Positions 7,757 through 17,181 are shown, counted from the first letter of the stretch. The stretch is DNA of 64,000 bases from Neokomagataea thailandica NBRC 106555 (GCF_001598495.1 NZ_BCZB01000001.1:62001-126000), one strand, 5' to 3'. Numbers and translations: made by a program. The notes: generated by a model from the letters alone, not told the origin.

Positions 7757-9436
7757 ATGGCCGCCTACCAATATGTCTACGTCATGAAGGATCTGACCAA
7801 GGCCTATCCCGGTGGCCGAGAGGTCTTCAAGGGCATTACGCTCTCCTTCCTTCCGGGTGTAAAAATCGGCGTTCTCGGTGTGAACGGTGCCGGTAAGTCG
7901 ACCCTGTTGAAGGTTATCGCAGGTATTGAAAAAGAATTCGGTGGTGAAGCTTGGGCCGCTGAGGGCGTTAAGATCGGTTACTTGGAGCAAGAGCCGAAGC
8001 TTGATGAAAGCCTGACAGTTGGTGAAAACGTTGCTCTGGGCTTTGGTGAACTGAAGCAAGCTGTTGATCGCTTTAACGCGATTTCAATGCAGTTTGCTGA
8101 GCCAATGTCTGATGATGAGATGACGGCGCTGCTGGCTGAGCAAGCTGAGTTGCAAGAAAAGATTGATGCGGGTGATGGCTGGGAGCTGGACCGCAAGCTA
8201 GAGATCGCGCTGGACGCGCTGCGCTGCCCGCCGGCTGATAGCTCTGTGGAGAAGTTGTCGGGTGGTGAGCGCCGCCGTGTTGCGCTGTGCCGTCTGCTGC
8301 TTGAAAAGCCAGACATGCTGCTGCTTGACGAACCGACCAACCATTTGGACGCAGAGAGTGTGTCTTGGCTGGAAAAGACGCTGCGTGATTATCAAGGCAC
8401 CGTGATGGTCATTACCCATGATCGTTACTTCCTTGATAACGTGACGAACTGGATTCTTGAGCTGGAACGTGGTCGTGGCTATCCGTTTGAGGGTAACTAT
8501 TCTTCTTGGTTGGAGCAAAAGCAGAAGCGTCTGGCCCAGGAAGAGAAGGAAGAAAGTGCCCGCCAGCGCGCTCTTATTGCGGAGCGTGAGTGGATTTCGG
8601 CTTCTCCGAAGGCACGTCAGGCGAAGAGCAAGGCGCGTATTACCCGTTATGAAGACATGCTGGCGGCAAATGCTGAGCGTGCAGGTGGTACGGCAGACAT
8701 CGTGATTACGCCGGGTCCGCGTTTGGGTGGTACAGTTATTGAAGCTGAGAACCTGCGTAAGGGCTTTGGTGATCGTCTCCTGATTGATGGCTTGAACTTT
8801 AAGCTGCCGCCGGGCGGTATTGTTGGTGTGATTGGTCCGAACGGTGCAGGTAAATCCACGCTGTTTAAGATGATTACGGGTCAAGATCAGGCCGATGAAG
8901 GCTCTTTGAAAGTCGGTGAAACCGTAAAGCTCGGTTATGTCGATCAGTCCCGTGATACGTTGGATGACAATAAGACCGTATGGGAAGAAATTTCTGGCGG
9001 CACGGATGTGATTCATCTGGGCAAGCGTACGGTGCCGTCACGTGCGTATGTGGGTGCGTTTAACTTCAAGGGTTCAGATCAACAAAAGCGTGTTGGTGTG
9101 TTGTCCGGTGGTGAGCGTAACCGCGTGCATCTGGCTAAGATGCTCAAGCAAGACAGCAATGTCATTCTGCTTGACGAACCGACCAACGATCTTGACGTAG
9201 ATACGCTGCGTGCACTTGAAGATGCACTGGCGGAATTTGCAGGTTGCGCTGTGGTCATCTCCCATGATCGTTGGTTCCTTGACCGTTTGGCAACGCATAT
9301 TCTGGCTTTTGAGGGTGACAGCCACGTTGAGTGGTTTGAAGGTAACTTCCAAGCATATGAAGAAGATAAGCGACGCCGTCTGGGCGCTGACGCGACGGAG
9401 CCTAGCCGTATTAAGTACCGACCAGTTGCACGCTAA
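7757..9436 (+). CDS. ettA: Energy-dependent translational throttle protein EttA (ABC-F ATPase)
   Basis: A 559-residue soluble ABC-F protein with two ATPase cassettes and no membrane segments. First cassette: Walker A GVNGAGKST (about 41-49), signature LSGGERRRVALC, Walker B LLLDEPTNHLD. Second: GPNGAGKST, LSGGERNRVHLA, ILLDEPTNDLD. Between them is a charged linker rich in Lys and Glu (KQKRLAQEEKEESARQRA). The start MAAYQYVYVMKDLTKAYPGG and the length match EttA, which binds the ribosomal E site and gates initiation according to the ATP/ADP ratio. GGGAG lies just upstream of the ATG, and a strong terminator follows. Confidence 0.96.
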   Translation: MAAYQYVYVMKDLTKAYPGGREVFKGITLSFLPGVKIGVLGVNGAGKSTLLKVIAGIEKEFGGEAWAAEGVKIGYLEQEPKLDESLTVGENVALGFGELKQAVDRFNAISMQFAEPMSDDEMTALLAEQAELQEKIDAGDGWELDRKLEIALDALRCPPADSSVEKLSGGERRRVALCRLLLEKPDMLLLDEPTNHLDAESVSWLEKTLRDYQGTVMVITHDRYFLDNVTNWILELERGRGYPFEGNYSSWLEQKQKRLAQEEKEESARQRALIAEREWISASPKARQAKSKARITRYEDMLAANAERAGGTADIVITPGPRLGGTVIEAENLRKGFGDRLLIDGLNFKLPPGGIVGVIGPNGAGKSTLFKMITGQDQADEGSLKVGETVKLGYVDQSRDTLDDNKTVWEEISGGTDVIHLGKRTVPSRAYVGAFNFKGSDQQKRVGVLSGGERNRVHLAKMLKQDSNVILLDEPTNDLDVDTLRALEDALAEFAGCAVVISHDRWFLDRLATHILAFEGDSHVEWFEGNFQAYEEDKRRRLGADATEPSRIKYRPVAR

Positions 9437-9455
9437 GTGGTTTAGGTGATTTGAT

Positions 9456-9487
9456 AGCCGGTGGGGTTTCTCCACCGGCTTTTTTTT
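9456..9487 (+). terminator. Intrinsic terminator after ettA
   Basis: AGCCGGTGG and CCACCGGCT form a perfect 9-bp stem followed by a T-run, 20 bases beyond the ettA stop. Confidence 0.93.
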
Positions 9488-9512
9488 GGCCTATTGTGTT
9501 GAGGGCAGCGCG

Positions 9513-10022
9513 TTGCTTGGTCGTGAAATACGGACCATACGCCTCGTACTGACGCCGATTACGTGGCGTGATCTTGAGGATATGGTTGATCTGAAAGGGA
9601 ATGCAGGCGCGTTTGGGCGGATGCTGGGCGGCGTGCGGGACCGTCTTCAGGCAGAGCGGGAAATGGCAGAGGATATTACGCTCTGGGCGCGCCGTGGTGT
9701 CGGGATTTTTGCGATCCGTGAAGAGGGGCGCTTTGTTGGCATCACGGGGGTACATGAGCGGCCTGATGGGCGTGGTCTTGGTTTGCGTTTTGCGCTGTAT
9801 CCGTGGGCGGGGGGCCGTGGGTTAGGGCGAGAGGCGGCGGGTGCTGCGCTGCGGTTCGTGCTGGATGTTGGTGAGACGCATGTTGTGGCGGTCGCGCGCG
9901 AGGATAATTGGCCCTCCCGCGTGGTGTTGGGCAGTATTGGTATGCATCATGTTGAGACGTTTGAACGTGATGGTTATACGATGCTGCTGTATGAGGTGAG
10001 GGTGCCGTCCTCACACGAGTGA
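9513..10022 (+). CDS. GNAT-family N-acetyltransferase (RimJ/RimL-like)
   Basis: A 169-residue acetyltransferase of unknown substrate. It has the GNAT layout: an opening REIRTIRLVLTPITWRDLE, a central GIFAIREEGRFVGITGVHE strand pair, the acetyl-CoA loop GGRGLGREAAGAALRFVL and late NWPSRVVLGSIGMHHVETF, as in RimJ/RimL-type enzymes that act on protein N-termini or small amines. The start is inferred as TTG at 9513, because GAGGG is 7 bases upstream; the frame also opens at 9486, inside the T-run of the ettA terminator. It appears to be transcribed on its own or by read-through. Confidence 0.86.
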   Translation: MLGREIRTIRLVLTPITWRDLEDMVDLKGNAGAFGRMLGGVRDRLQAEREMAEDITLWARRGVGIFAIREEGRFVGITGVHERPDGRGLGLRFALYPWAGGRGLGREAAGAALRFVLDVGETHVVAVAREDNWPSRVVLGSIGMHHVETFERDGYTMLLYEVRVPSSHE

Positions 10023-10088
10023 GGCACTTGTTTCGTTGCGAATTCATAATACTATGAATGGGTATATTTGAAGTCGTGGGCGATCATA

Positions 10089-10931
10089 ATGGAACTGACA
10101 TTCTTACAAGTTGATGTTTTTGCGGGGGCTGCATTCAAGGGAAATCCCTTGGCGGTAGTCGTCGGTGCGGATGCGCTGTCTGACGCGGAGATGGCGCAGA
10201 TTGCGAATTGGACAAATTTGAGTGAGACAACATTTTTGCTCAAGCCGATCAGCGCGGATGCTGATTACCGTGTACGGATTTTCACACCGGATAGAGAGTT
10301 GCCTTTTGCGGGGCATCCGACATTAGGCACGGCGCATGTTTGGCGTGCTTTAGGCGGCGTTCCTAAGGGTGAGATGGTGGTGCAGGAATGCGGTGTTGGT
10401 TTGGTAACGCTGCGTGAAGTGGAGGGGAAGTTTTCTTTCGCCGCGCCGCCATGCCAGCGTACGGGGCCTGTTGATGCTGAAGACCTCGCGCGGGTTGTGC
10501 GTGCTTTGAAGATTACGGAAAACGATATTGTGGCGGCGCAATGGACGGATAATGGTCCGGGCTGGCTGTCGGTTTTGTTGCGGGATCGGGCTTCTGTGCT
10601 GGCGTTACGTCCTGATTGGAGTGTGTGGGGTGATTTGAAGGTTGGCGTGGTTGGGCCTTGGGATGCGCAGCAGGATGGATCGGATGCTCAATTTGAGGTG
10701 CGTGCATTTTTCAGCAGTGGCGATTTTTGTGTTGAAGACCCCGTGACGGGAAGTCTGAATGCAGGCTTGGCGCAGTGGTTGATTGGTAGTGGAATTGCGC
10801 CAGCAACATATGTTGCGCGTCAAGGGACGGCTTTGAACCGTGTGGGCTGTGTGTCTGTGGAACAGTGTGGAGACAACACATGGATTGGCGGTGAGGTTGT
10901 GACACGCATTCGCGGGGTGATCACGGTATAA
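10089..10931 (+). CDS. PhzF-family isomerase/epimerase-like protein
   Basis: A 280-residue member of the PhzF (phenazine biosynthesis-like, diaminopimelate epimerase fold) family. It shows the N-terminal LQVDVFAGAAFKGNPLAVV, LSETTFLL with the usual catalytic Glu, FTPDRELPFAGHPTLGTAH, and near the end FCVEDPVTGSLNAGLAQWL. PhzF itself isomerises a phenazine precursor, but no phenazine genes are present here and most family members have unknown substrates. The ATG at 10089 starts the conserved domain; a TTG at 10068 is an unlikely alternative. Confidence 0.9.
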   Translation: MELTFLQVDVFAGAAFKGNPLAVVVGADALSDAEMAQIANWTNLSETTFLLKPISADADYRVRIFTPDRELPFAGHPTLGTAHVWRALGGVPKGEMVVQECGVGLVTLREVEGKFSFAAPPCQRTGPVDAEDLARVVRALKITENDIVAAQWTDNGPGWLSVLLRDRASVLALRPDWSVWGDLKVGVVGPWDAQQDGSDAQFEVRAFFSSGDFCVEDPVTGSLNAGLAQWLIGSGIAPATYVARQGTALNRVGCVSVEQCGDNTWIGGEVVTRIRGVITV

Positions 10932-10938
10932 GAGGTAT

Positions 10939-10970
10939 AAAAAAGGCCCCAGTTTTTACTGGGGCCTTTT
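10939..10970. terminator. Bidirectional terminator between phzF-like gene and mlaC
   Basis: AAAAAAGGCCCCAGT and ACTGGGGCCTTTT form a 9-bp GC-rich stem with an A-run on one side and a T-run on the other, serving both convergent genes. Confidence 0.93.
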
Positions 10971-10980
10971 GTGGTGCACC

Positions 10981-11574
10981 TTAATGGTGATGTGCCAGTT
11001 GATGCTCAAGAGCAGTATTTAGGGCATCAACATCGCCGCCGTGGCGGGAAAGGTAGGAGCTGTAATCGCCGCGTTGGTTCATGCGGAGGCTGGCGCCTTC
11101 ACCGAACATGTCCACCACCTTGGGTGGGTTGCCGGAGATGATCAATTGCATGTTCACCTCTGGCTGCCCCGGACGGTCAATGAGAGCTCGGACACGCTCC
11201 CCATCTGGCGTGGAGGTCGAGCCTACGATGTGGAAGCTTACGCCCTGATAATTACCGACCTGATCTGTGATAGTATTCACCAGAACTTGGTCAAACAGAG
11301 AGATATATTTTTGCTGCTGTGCTGGCGTTGCAGTGTGCCAGTAGCGGCCCAAGCAGTAGCGGCCAATGCCCTCAATATCGAGGTTTTGCTGCAAAAGAGG
11401 CAGGACTTGCTGTTTTTTTGCATCAAGGGACTGACCGGAATTGACGATTCCGACCAGTTTTGTGCCAAAATTATTCACAAAATCCGTTGCCGGGCTTGCA
11501 GATGCAGCGCCCGTGCTCAGTGCTGTAGCAGCAACGAGACCCAGAAGAGTGCGGCGTGAAAACGTGTTTAACAT
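10981..11574 (-). CDS. mlaC: MlaC/Ttg2D-family periplasmic phospholipid-binding protein
   Basis: A 197-residue secreted protein. A Sec signal (MLNTFSRRTLLGLVAATALS, cleavage near ASA-SP) is followed by the MlaC/Ttg2D domain with NLDIEGIGRYCLGRYW, QQQKYISLFDQVLVNT, and a C-terminal GDYSSYLSRHGGDVDALN. MlaC ferries phospholipids between the outer-membrane MlaA complex and the inner-membrane MlaFEDB transporter. GAGGA precedes the ATG at 11574; the frame also reaches a TTG directly after the mlaA stop. The hopanoid-associated protein HpnM belongs to the same superfamily, but the adjacent mlaA favours MlaC. mlaFEDB is not in the window. Confidence 0.9.
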   Translation of the reverse strand: MLNTFSRRTLLGLVAATALSTGAASASPATDFVNNFGTKLVGIVNSGQSLDAKKQQVLPLLQQNLDIEGIGRYCLGRYWHTATPAQQQKYISLFDQVLVNTITDQVGNYQGVSFHIVGSTSTPDGERVRALIDRPGQPEVNMQLIISGNPPKVVDMFGEGASLRMNQRGDYSSYLSRHGGDVDALNTALEHQLAHHH

Positions 11575-11610
11575 AGTGATTATCCTCGGTTTTTGGGTCA
11601 GAGAGGTCAA

Positions 11611-12417
11611 TCAATGGTACCAGTCGGGCGTGGTGGCGCGGTGATCCGCGTTCAGCGTGTCCACTTGGCTTTGGCGGTTTTGTTGCCATGCGCTGCGGAT
11701 ATAAGAATAGGGGTCTAAGCTGTCTTGTTCAACATGATCTATTTGATCCGTACTCTCTGCCAGTCCATCCATTGTGCCAAGAATATTGTACGCCCAGTTA
11801 AAGGTTAAAAGGCCATAACCTCTGGGGACGTAATTAATTGGGGAGAGACCTTGGCTGATGGCGTAACCGCCAGCATCACGGAAGCTGGATGGACCGACCA
11901 GTGGGATAAAGAGATACGGACCACTTGAGACGCCCCAATTGGCTAACGTCATGCCAGGGTCGGTCTCATGCTGAGGGTAGCCCACGAGGCTTGCGACATC
12001 AAAAAGCCCAGCAACGCCAGCGCTCATATTGATGGCAAAACGCATGAAAGAGTCGCCTGCGCGGCGGGGTTTGCCGGCGCCGACATCTGAGAAGAACACG
12101 GCAGGTTCGCGCCATGTTTGATTCAGATTGTCGATGCTGTGACGGACGGGGGCAGGCACGGCCCAGATCCATGCTTTGCTCACGGGGCGAAGGGCTTTGT
12201 GATAGGCCCACATCTGAGCATCATACATTTTGCGGTTTACGGGTTCGTAAGGGTCATTGGCCGCTTTATAATCTGCAAGGTCATCCGGATCGGTTGGAGG
12301 CGGATTGCGCAGGGAGCTACAGGCTGTCAGAGAGAGCAAAGCCAGCGTTCCTACCGCCCACCGTTTGGTGGTGGAGAATGAAGGCTTCCCGACAAACCGA
12401 AACCGTCGAATGTTCAT
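11611..12417 (-). CDS. mlaA: MlaA/VacJ-family outer-membrane lipoprotein
   Basis: A 268-residue lipoprotein with signal RWAVGTLALLSLTACSSL (lipobox LTAC, Cys at about residue 33). The VacJ domain shows NDPYEPVNRKMYDAQMW, RFAINMSAGVAGLFDVA, ETDPGMTLANWGVSSGPYL and PLVGPSSFRDAGGYA. MlaA removes mislocalised phospholipid from the outer leaflet of the outer membrane. It is directly followed by mlaC. The C-terminal tail after about residue 235 (RSAWQQNRQSQVDTL) is hydrophilic. The start overlaps the end of a small upstream reading frame (ATGA). Confidence 0.94.
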   Translation of the reverse strand: MNIRRFRFVGKPSFSTTKRWAVGTLALLSLTACSSLRNPPPTDPDDLADYKAANDPYEPVNRKMYDAQMWAYHKALRPVSKAWIWAVPAPVRHSIDNLNQTWREPAVFFSDVGAGKPRRAGDSFMRFAINMSAGVAGLFDVASLVGYPQHETDPGMTLANWGVSSGPYLFIPLVGPSSFRDAGGYAISQGLSPINYVPRGYGLLTFNWAYNILGTMDGLAESTDQIDHVEQDSLDPYSYIRSAWQQNRQSQVDTLNADHRATTPDWYH

Positions 12418-12590
12418 AAACCAATCCTCGAATACCTTGCTGCAGCGGTGCTCACAAAGACTTTACCGCATGGCGGGAGGCAATGTGTGGCGCCTGAAAG
12501 ACGCCCGGAATATCCAGCGAGAACGATGCGCAGACAATCTTTAATTCCGCAGTTAACTGCGGATAAAAGCTCTTTTAGAGTATCTGACAT
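12414..12590 (-). CDS. Possible small protein or leader peptide upstream of mlaA
   Basis: A 58-codon frame (MSDTLKELLSAVNCGIKDC...) that I do not recognise. In its favour: GGAGGGG stands 9 bases before the ATG, and its TGA overlaps the mlaA ATG (ATGA), the arrangement expected of a translationally coupled gene. It has three Cys and no clear signal peptide. The C-terminal half (SGATHCLPPCGKVFV) has no obvious domain. It could equally be a 5' leader with a fortuitous open frame. Confidence 0.4.
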   Translation of the reverse strand: MSDTLKELLSAVNCGIKDCLRIVLAGYSGRLSGATHCLPPCGKVFVSTAAARYSRIGL

Positions 12591-12740
12591 GATTCTGCAC
12601 CCCTCCGCGTTTTCTTGATTTTTAATGCGCAAGCGCCGCATGGTTAGCGGTTCATCGCGGAAAAAGATGCGTTTCGGGCTTTGACGCGATGGAGAATTTT
12701 AGAGCACTGTTGCGTGAACTCAACACGGGGGATAGCGTTT

Positions 12741-13901
12741 ATGCCCGCTTTCAATTTGCGCAAGGTGTCTCTTTTGGCTTCAGCCGGTTTGTTCGCCGTA
12801 TGTGCCGGACAAGCTGTCGCAGCGCCGACGGTGACATCTGCTCCATGGGGTACGACACCCAATGGAAAAGCTGTTAAGATATTCACACTGAAAAATGACC
12901 ATAATGTGACGGTGCGGGTCATTACGTATGGTGGTATTATTCAGTCAGTTGAGACGCCAGACCGCAATGGTCATGTGCAGGATGTGGTGCTCGGCTTTGG
13001 GACGCTAAAAGGCTACACTGTTGATAGTGCTAAGGGTGGCCTGTTCTTTGGTGCAGTGATTGGTCGTTATGCGAACCGTTTGGCCAAGGGTAACTTTCCT
13101 GTTGAAGGCAAAGAGTACCATACGGATGTGACGGCACCACCCAATGCGCTGCATGGTGGTAAGCGCGGTTTTGACAAGCAAGTTTGGACATTCGAAAAAA
13201 GTGGTGTGAATGCGGACGGTGCGTATGTCACGTTGAAGCTGGTGAGCCCGAATGGGGATCAGGGCTTCCCGGGTACGCTGACCACGCATCTGACCTATAC
13301 GTTAAGCAATGATGATGCGTTAAGCCTGCATTATGTTGCGACGACGGATGCACCAACGGTTCTGAACCTGACCAACCATTCTTACTGGAATTTGAATGGT
13401 GAAGGCAGTGGCAGCATTGAGCCGGAAGTACTTCAGATTAATGCGGATTCTTTCACACCGACCGATGCAACGTCGATTCCGACTGGTCAGGTAGCGCCTG
13501 TTGTGGGAACGCCATTCGACTTTACGAAGCCGACTGTTATTGGTGATCGTTTGCGGAGCAATGACCCGCAGATGATGTATGCGCGTGGCTATGACATTAA
13601 CTGGGTCGTGAATGGTGCATATGGTCAGGCACCACGTTTGGCTGGTAAAGTGTATGATCCACGTTCAGGCCGCAGCATGGAAGTCTTGACCAGCCAGCCG
13701 GGTCTGCAAGTGTATACGTCGAACTCACTGGATGGCGGATATGCAGGTATTTCTGGGCATGCTTACCGTCAGGGTGATGCGGTAGCGTTTGAAGCTGAGC
13801 ACTATCCAGATAGCCCAAACCACCCTTCTTTCCCGACGACAGAGCTGAAGCCGGGTCAGACATTTGACTACACGACGACGTTTAAGTTCTCGAACAAGTA
13901 A
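12741..13901 (+). CDS. galM: Secreted aldose 1-epimerase (mutarotase)
   Basis: A 386-residue protein with a signal peptide (MPAFNLRKVSLLASAGLFAV, cleavage after QAVA). The mature part is a mutarotase: VRVITYGGIIQSVETPDRNG, GAVIGRYANRLAKGNF, NALHGGKRGFDKQVW, the catalytic-His segment NLTNHSYWNLNG and the late Glu segment AFEAEHYPDSPNHPSFP. It interconverts alpha and beta anomers of aldoses. Periplasmic location fits an organism whose membrane dehydrogenases oxidise sugars outside the cytosol. GGGGGA lies 8 bases before the ATG at 12741; upstream in-frame starts would spoil the signal peptide. Confidence 0.95.
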   Translation: MPAFNLRKVSLLASAGLFAVCAGQAVAAPTVTSAPWGTTPNGKAVKIFTLKNDHNVTVRVITYGGIIQSVETPDRNGHVQDVVLGFGTLKGYTVDSAKGGLFFGAVIGRYANRLAKGNFPVEGKEYHTDVTAPPNALHGGKRGFDKQVWTFEKSGVNADGAYVTLKLVSPNGDQGFPGTLTTHLTYTLSNDDALSLHYVATTDAPTVLNLTNHSYWNLNGEGSGSIEPEVLQINADSFTPTDATSIPTGQVAPVVGTPFDFTKPTVIGDRLRSNDPQMMYARGYDINWVVNGAYGQAPRLAGKVYDPRSGRSMEVLTSQPGLQVYTSNSLDGGYAGISGHAYRQGDAVAFEAEHYPDSPNHPSFPTTELKPGQTFDYTTTFKFSNK

Positions 13902-13907
13902 CATATG

Positions 13908-13940
13908 AAAAGAGCGGCTTTTATTAAACCGCTCTTTTTT
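13908..13940. terminator. Bidirectional terminator after galM
   Basis: AAAAGAGCGG and CCGCTCTTTT form a 10-bp stem with flanking A- and T-runs, between two convergent genes. Confidence 0.9.
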
Positions 13941-13963
13941 ATTTTATGTTTGTTGAATATAGA

Positions 13964-14383
13964 TTAGCGAATGCGTCGGCCTTCTTGTACGCCGTAGAAA
14001 ATGAAGTGCATAAATAAATCGCCTTCATAAGCAGCGAGGTCAGGGTTTGCTGCACGATAAGCGTTCGGGTTAAAAAAGCGATTGGGTGACCGCAGTTCAC
14101 GGTGGCCAGTTTCACGGTAATGCGTTGCTGCATCAATGCCAGAAGCGGCAACATCGGGGTACTCACGTTCATACCATACGCGGTCAAACACGCAGGCCAT
14201 ATCAAGAACGAATGGACCTTTTTCTGATGCTGGCGGCGCCGCGACGGGGGCTTCAGTAGGCTCCGAAATAAGAGAGGCCTCGTTCTTTTTTTCGTCTGAC
14301 ATAACCTGCTTTGTCTCCGGTTCGGTTTTTTTATTCCGTTGCCGCTGCCGAGAAGCGGATTTCTTGGGTAAAGGTTGTGTCAT
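13964..14383 (-). CDS. Uncharacterised protein with a single FDxxWYxxxYPDV-type module
   Basis: A 139-residue protein of unknown function. The first 55 residues are basic, then low-complexity (KKSASRQRQRNKK, then EAPVAAPPASE). The rest reads CVFDRVWYEREYPDVAASG, THYRETGHRELRSPNRFFNP, NAYRAANPDLAAYEGDLFMH, FIFYGVQEGRRIR. This WYxxxYPDVAAxGxDxxxHYxxxGxxExRxPxxxF pattern is a repeat I recall from N-termini of large alphaproteobacterial glycosyltransferases; here it stands alone. The start could instead be the ATG at 14302 (MSDEKK). No membrane segment or signal is visible. It may act as an accessory in surface polysaccharide synthesis, but nothing nearby supports this. Confidence 0.75.
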   Translation of the reverse strand: MTQPLPKKSASRQRQRNKKTEPETKQVMSDEKKNEASLISEPTEAPVAAPPASEKGPFVLDMACVFDRVWYEREYPDVAASGIDAATHYRETGHRELRSPNRFFNPNAYRAANPDLAAYEGDLFMHFIFYGVQEGRRIR

Positions 14384-14508
14384 GTCGGCTCGTGCTATTA
14401 GGTTTTAACTGTGAAGACCTTTTTAAAACATTGACGATTTTTAGGGGGGTTGTCCAGAAAGCTTTGTTTATATTGTGTGTCGAAGTGATGGTTTATAGGA
14501 TATTTTTA

Positions 14509-15270
14509 TTAAACATTTTTGTTCGGGTTAGAATTTGGCTGAATAATACGAGCAGGATTACCAACGGCGGTGGTGTTTTCTGGGACATCACTCAGTACAA
14601 CGGAGGCCGCTCCGATACGTGCGCGGGATCCAATGGTAATGCGCCCCAGTATTTTGGCTCCAGCTCCGATCAGCGCCCCTTCGCGGATGATGGGGTGTCT
14701 GTTGCCACTGAGTTTTCCAGTGCCACCGAGGGTGACATCCTGGAAGAGGGCGACATCGTTTTCAATGATGCATGTTTCACCTATGACAATGCCGGTGCCG
14801 TGATCAAGGCTGAGGCGCTGTCCGATCCGTGCGGCTGGATGTATGTCGATGGCGAAGAGTTCGTTGCAGCGGCTTTGTAGGTGATAGGCAAGGTGCCGAC
14901 GGTTATGGTGCCATAAATAATGTGCGACACGGTGCGCTTGCAGGGCTTGCCATCCTTTGAAGAAGAGAAAAGGGGTGACGAGGTCCGTGCAGGCGGGGTC
15001 GCGTTCTTGAATGGCGAGAATGTCAGCAGCCGCAGCTTCGGCGATGGTTGGGGCGTCGGTGAAGATGCTGCTAATGAGGCGTGTGATGGACGTGGCTGGG
15101 ATGGCGCGGTCTGCCAGCTTTGTGCCGAGGAGTGAGGCAAGAGCAGAGGGGAAGCTTGGGTGATCCCCTATATTCGTGGCGTAGACGTCTTGGATCAGGG
15201 GATCATGGCAGCTGCAGGCTTGTGCCTGCATAGTGTGCCAGAGTGTGGTGAGATTTGGCTGCTGTATCAT
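14509..15270 (-). CDS. cysE: Serine O-acetyltransferase
   Basis: A 253-residue protein. The N-terminal helical part (SFPSALASLLGTKLAD) precedes a left-handed beta-helix of hexapeptide repeats from about residue 140: DIHPAARIGQRLSLDHGTG, VIGETCIIENDVALFQDVTL, GALIGAGAKILGRITIGSRA. The catalytic DHGTG is present, as is a C-terminal AVGNPARII. It makes O-acetylserine, the carbon skeleton for cysteine. Its ATG overlaps the ubiH stop (ATGA), so it is co-expressed with a ubiquinone hydroxylase, an unusual pairing. No cysK is nearby. Confidence 0.96.
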   Translation of the reverse strand: MIQQPNLTTLWHTMQAQACSCHDPLIQDVYATNIGDHPSFPSALASLLGTKLADRAIPATSITRLISSIFTDAPTIAEAAAADILAIQERDPACTDLVTPFLFFKGWQALQAHRVAHYLWHHNRRHLAYHLQSRCNELFAIDIHPAARIGQRLSLDHGTGIVIGETCIIENDVALFQDVTLGGTGKLSGNRHPIIREGALIGAGAKILGRITIGSRARIGAASVVLSDVPENTTAVGNPARIIQPNSNPNKNV

Positions 15271-16475
15271 AGGCCCATCGCTCGTCGGACGAAAGCTTTG
15301 CGTAAGGAAGGCACGCGGTGTACGCCGGCAATGCCGATGTCACGAACGCGGCGGAGGAGCGGGTTATCGTTGCTAAAGAGGCGCTCTAACACATCCGTTG
15401 CGGCAAACATGGCCATATTCGCAGGGCGTGTTCTGCGTTGATAGTGCTGGAGAAGTGTGCGTTTACCAAGGTCTTGTTGATTTTGATGCGCAGTGATCAA
15501 TAGATCGGCTAAGGCGATGACGTCTTTGAAGCCGATATTGAGGCCCTGTCCGGCTATGGGGTGGATGCCGTGTGCGGCATCGCCCGCGAGAGCGAGGCGG
15601 TGGCTGATATAGGTCCGTGCGTATTGTGCGCTGAGTGGATACAGCCAGCGGCGCCCGATCGGAGTAATCGTGCCGAGATCTTCATCGCCCATGCGTGCTT
15701 TGATTTCACGTGCGAAGACATCATCTGGCAGGGCGTGGCATCGTTGAGCGCGGCCTTCCCCTTCAGCCCATACGATGGCGGAACGGTGGGGGTGTTCTGC
15801 TGTGCCGGGCATGGGTAAGCGTGCGAACGGTCCTTGGGGTAAGAAATGTTCGAGGGCAACGCCATGGTGAGGTTGCTCATGTGCGATTGTCGCGACGATA
15901 CCGTATTGGTGGTAAGGGACTTTGGTGACGCCAATGCGGGCTTGCTCTCTTAGAGGGGAGCGGCGGCCCTCTGCTGCGACGACCAATTGTGCGCGTACGG
16001 TTTTTCCTGTGGCGAGGCGGATTTCGGCATGATCGGGATGGAAAGTGAATGTGCCAGTATTGGGCGCTTCGACGGTTACACCTTCAGATCGTGCGAGGGT
16101 ATGGTTAATGGCAAGGCGTAGGTCTCGGGCTTCAGCCATCCAGCCGAAAGGTTGATCTGAGGGGGCGTCTTCTACGCCAAAATGCAGAAAGAGAGGGGAC
16201 GCACTTTCATAAGGGCGGCCGTCTGACACGCGGATTTCACGAATGGGTTGTGATGTGCCGGGAAGATTGCCCCAAATGCCAGCATCTTCCAAAAGGCGGC
16301 GTGGCCCTTCGGCGATGGCATAAGCGCGGCCATCGAGAGAAGGGTCTTCAAGGCCGGGAAGTGCTGCGCGGTCTATGAGGAGGACTTTAAGGCCAGCGGC
16401 GGAAAGGCGACAGGCTAGGGTGGCGCCGACGGGGCCAGCCCCGTTGATGCAGACGTCATAGCATGTATCCGCCAT
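15267..16475 (-). CDS. UbiH/UbiF/Coq6-family FAD-dependent ubiquinone hydroxylase
   Basis: A 402-residue flavoprotein monooxygenase. Hallmarks: the FAD-binding INGAGPVGATLACRLSAAG at residues 10-28, a DGRAYAIAEGPRRLLE motif typical of the ubiquinone hydroxylases, RAQLVVAAEGRRSPLR, and LAGDAAHGIHPIAGQGLN followed by GFKDVIALADLL. It should hydroxylate the benzenoid ring in ubiquinone synthesis on the inner membrane. Which ring position (UbiH, UbiF, UbiI or UbiL type) cannot be told from sequence alone. The quinol it helps make would feed the cytochrome bo3 oxidase near 60 kb. It is the first gene of a ubiH-cysE operon. Confidence 0.92.
   Translation of the reverse strand: MADTCYDVCINGAGPVGATLACRLSAAGLKVLLIDRAALPGLEDPSLDGRAYAIAEGPRRLLEDAGIWGNLPGTSQPIREIRVSDGRPYESASPLFLHFGVEDAPSDQPFGWMAEARDLRLAINHTLARSEGVTVEAPNTGTFTFHPDHAEIRLATGKTVRAQLVVAAEGRRSPLREQARIGVTKVPYHQYGIVATIAHEQPHHGVALEHFLPQGPFARLPMPGTAEHPHRSAIVWAEGEGRAQRCHALPDDVFAREIKARMGDEDLGTITPIGRRWLYPLSAQYARTYISHRLALAGDAAHGIHPIAGQGLNIGFKDVIALADLLITAHQNQQDLGKRTLLQHYQRRTRPANMAMFAATDVLERLFSNDNPLLRRVRDIGIAGVHRVPSLRKAFVRRAMGL

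Positions 16476-17181
<706 letters not shown>

Noticed and set aside
8198-9016. 272-codon open frame antisense to ettA
   Set aside because: It lies wholly inside ettA, has no recognisable domain, and its composition (many Thr, Arg, Gln, Asn) is typical of a shadow frame.
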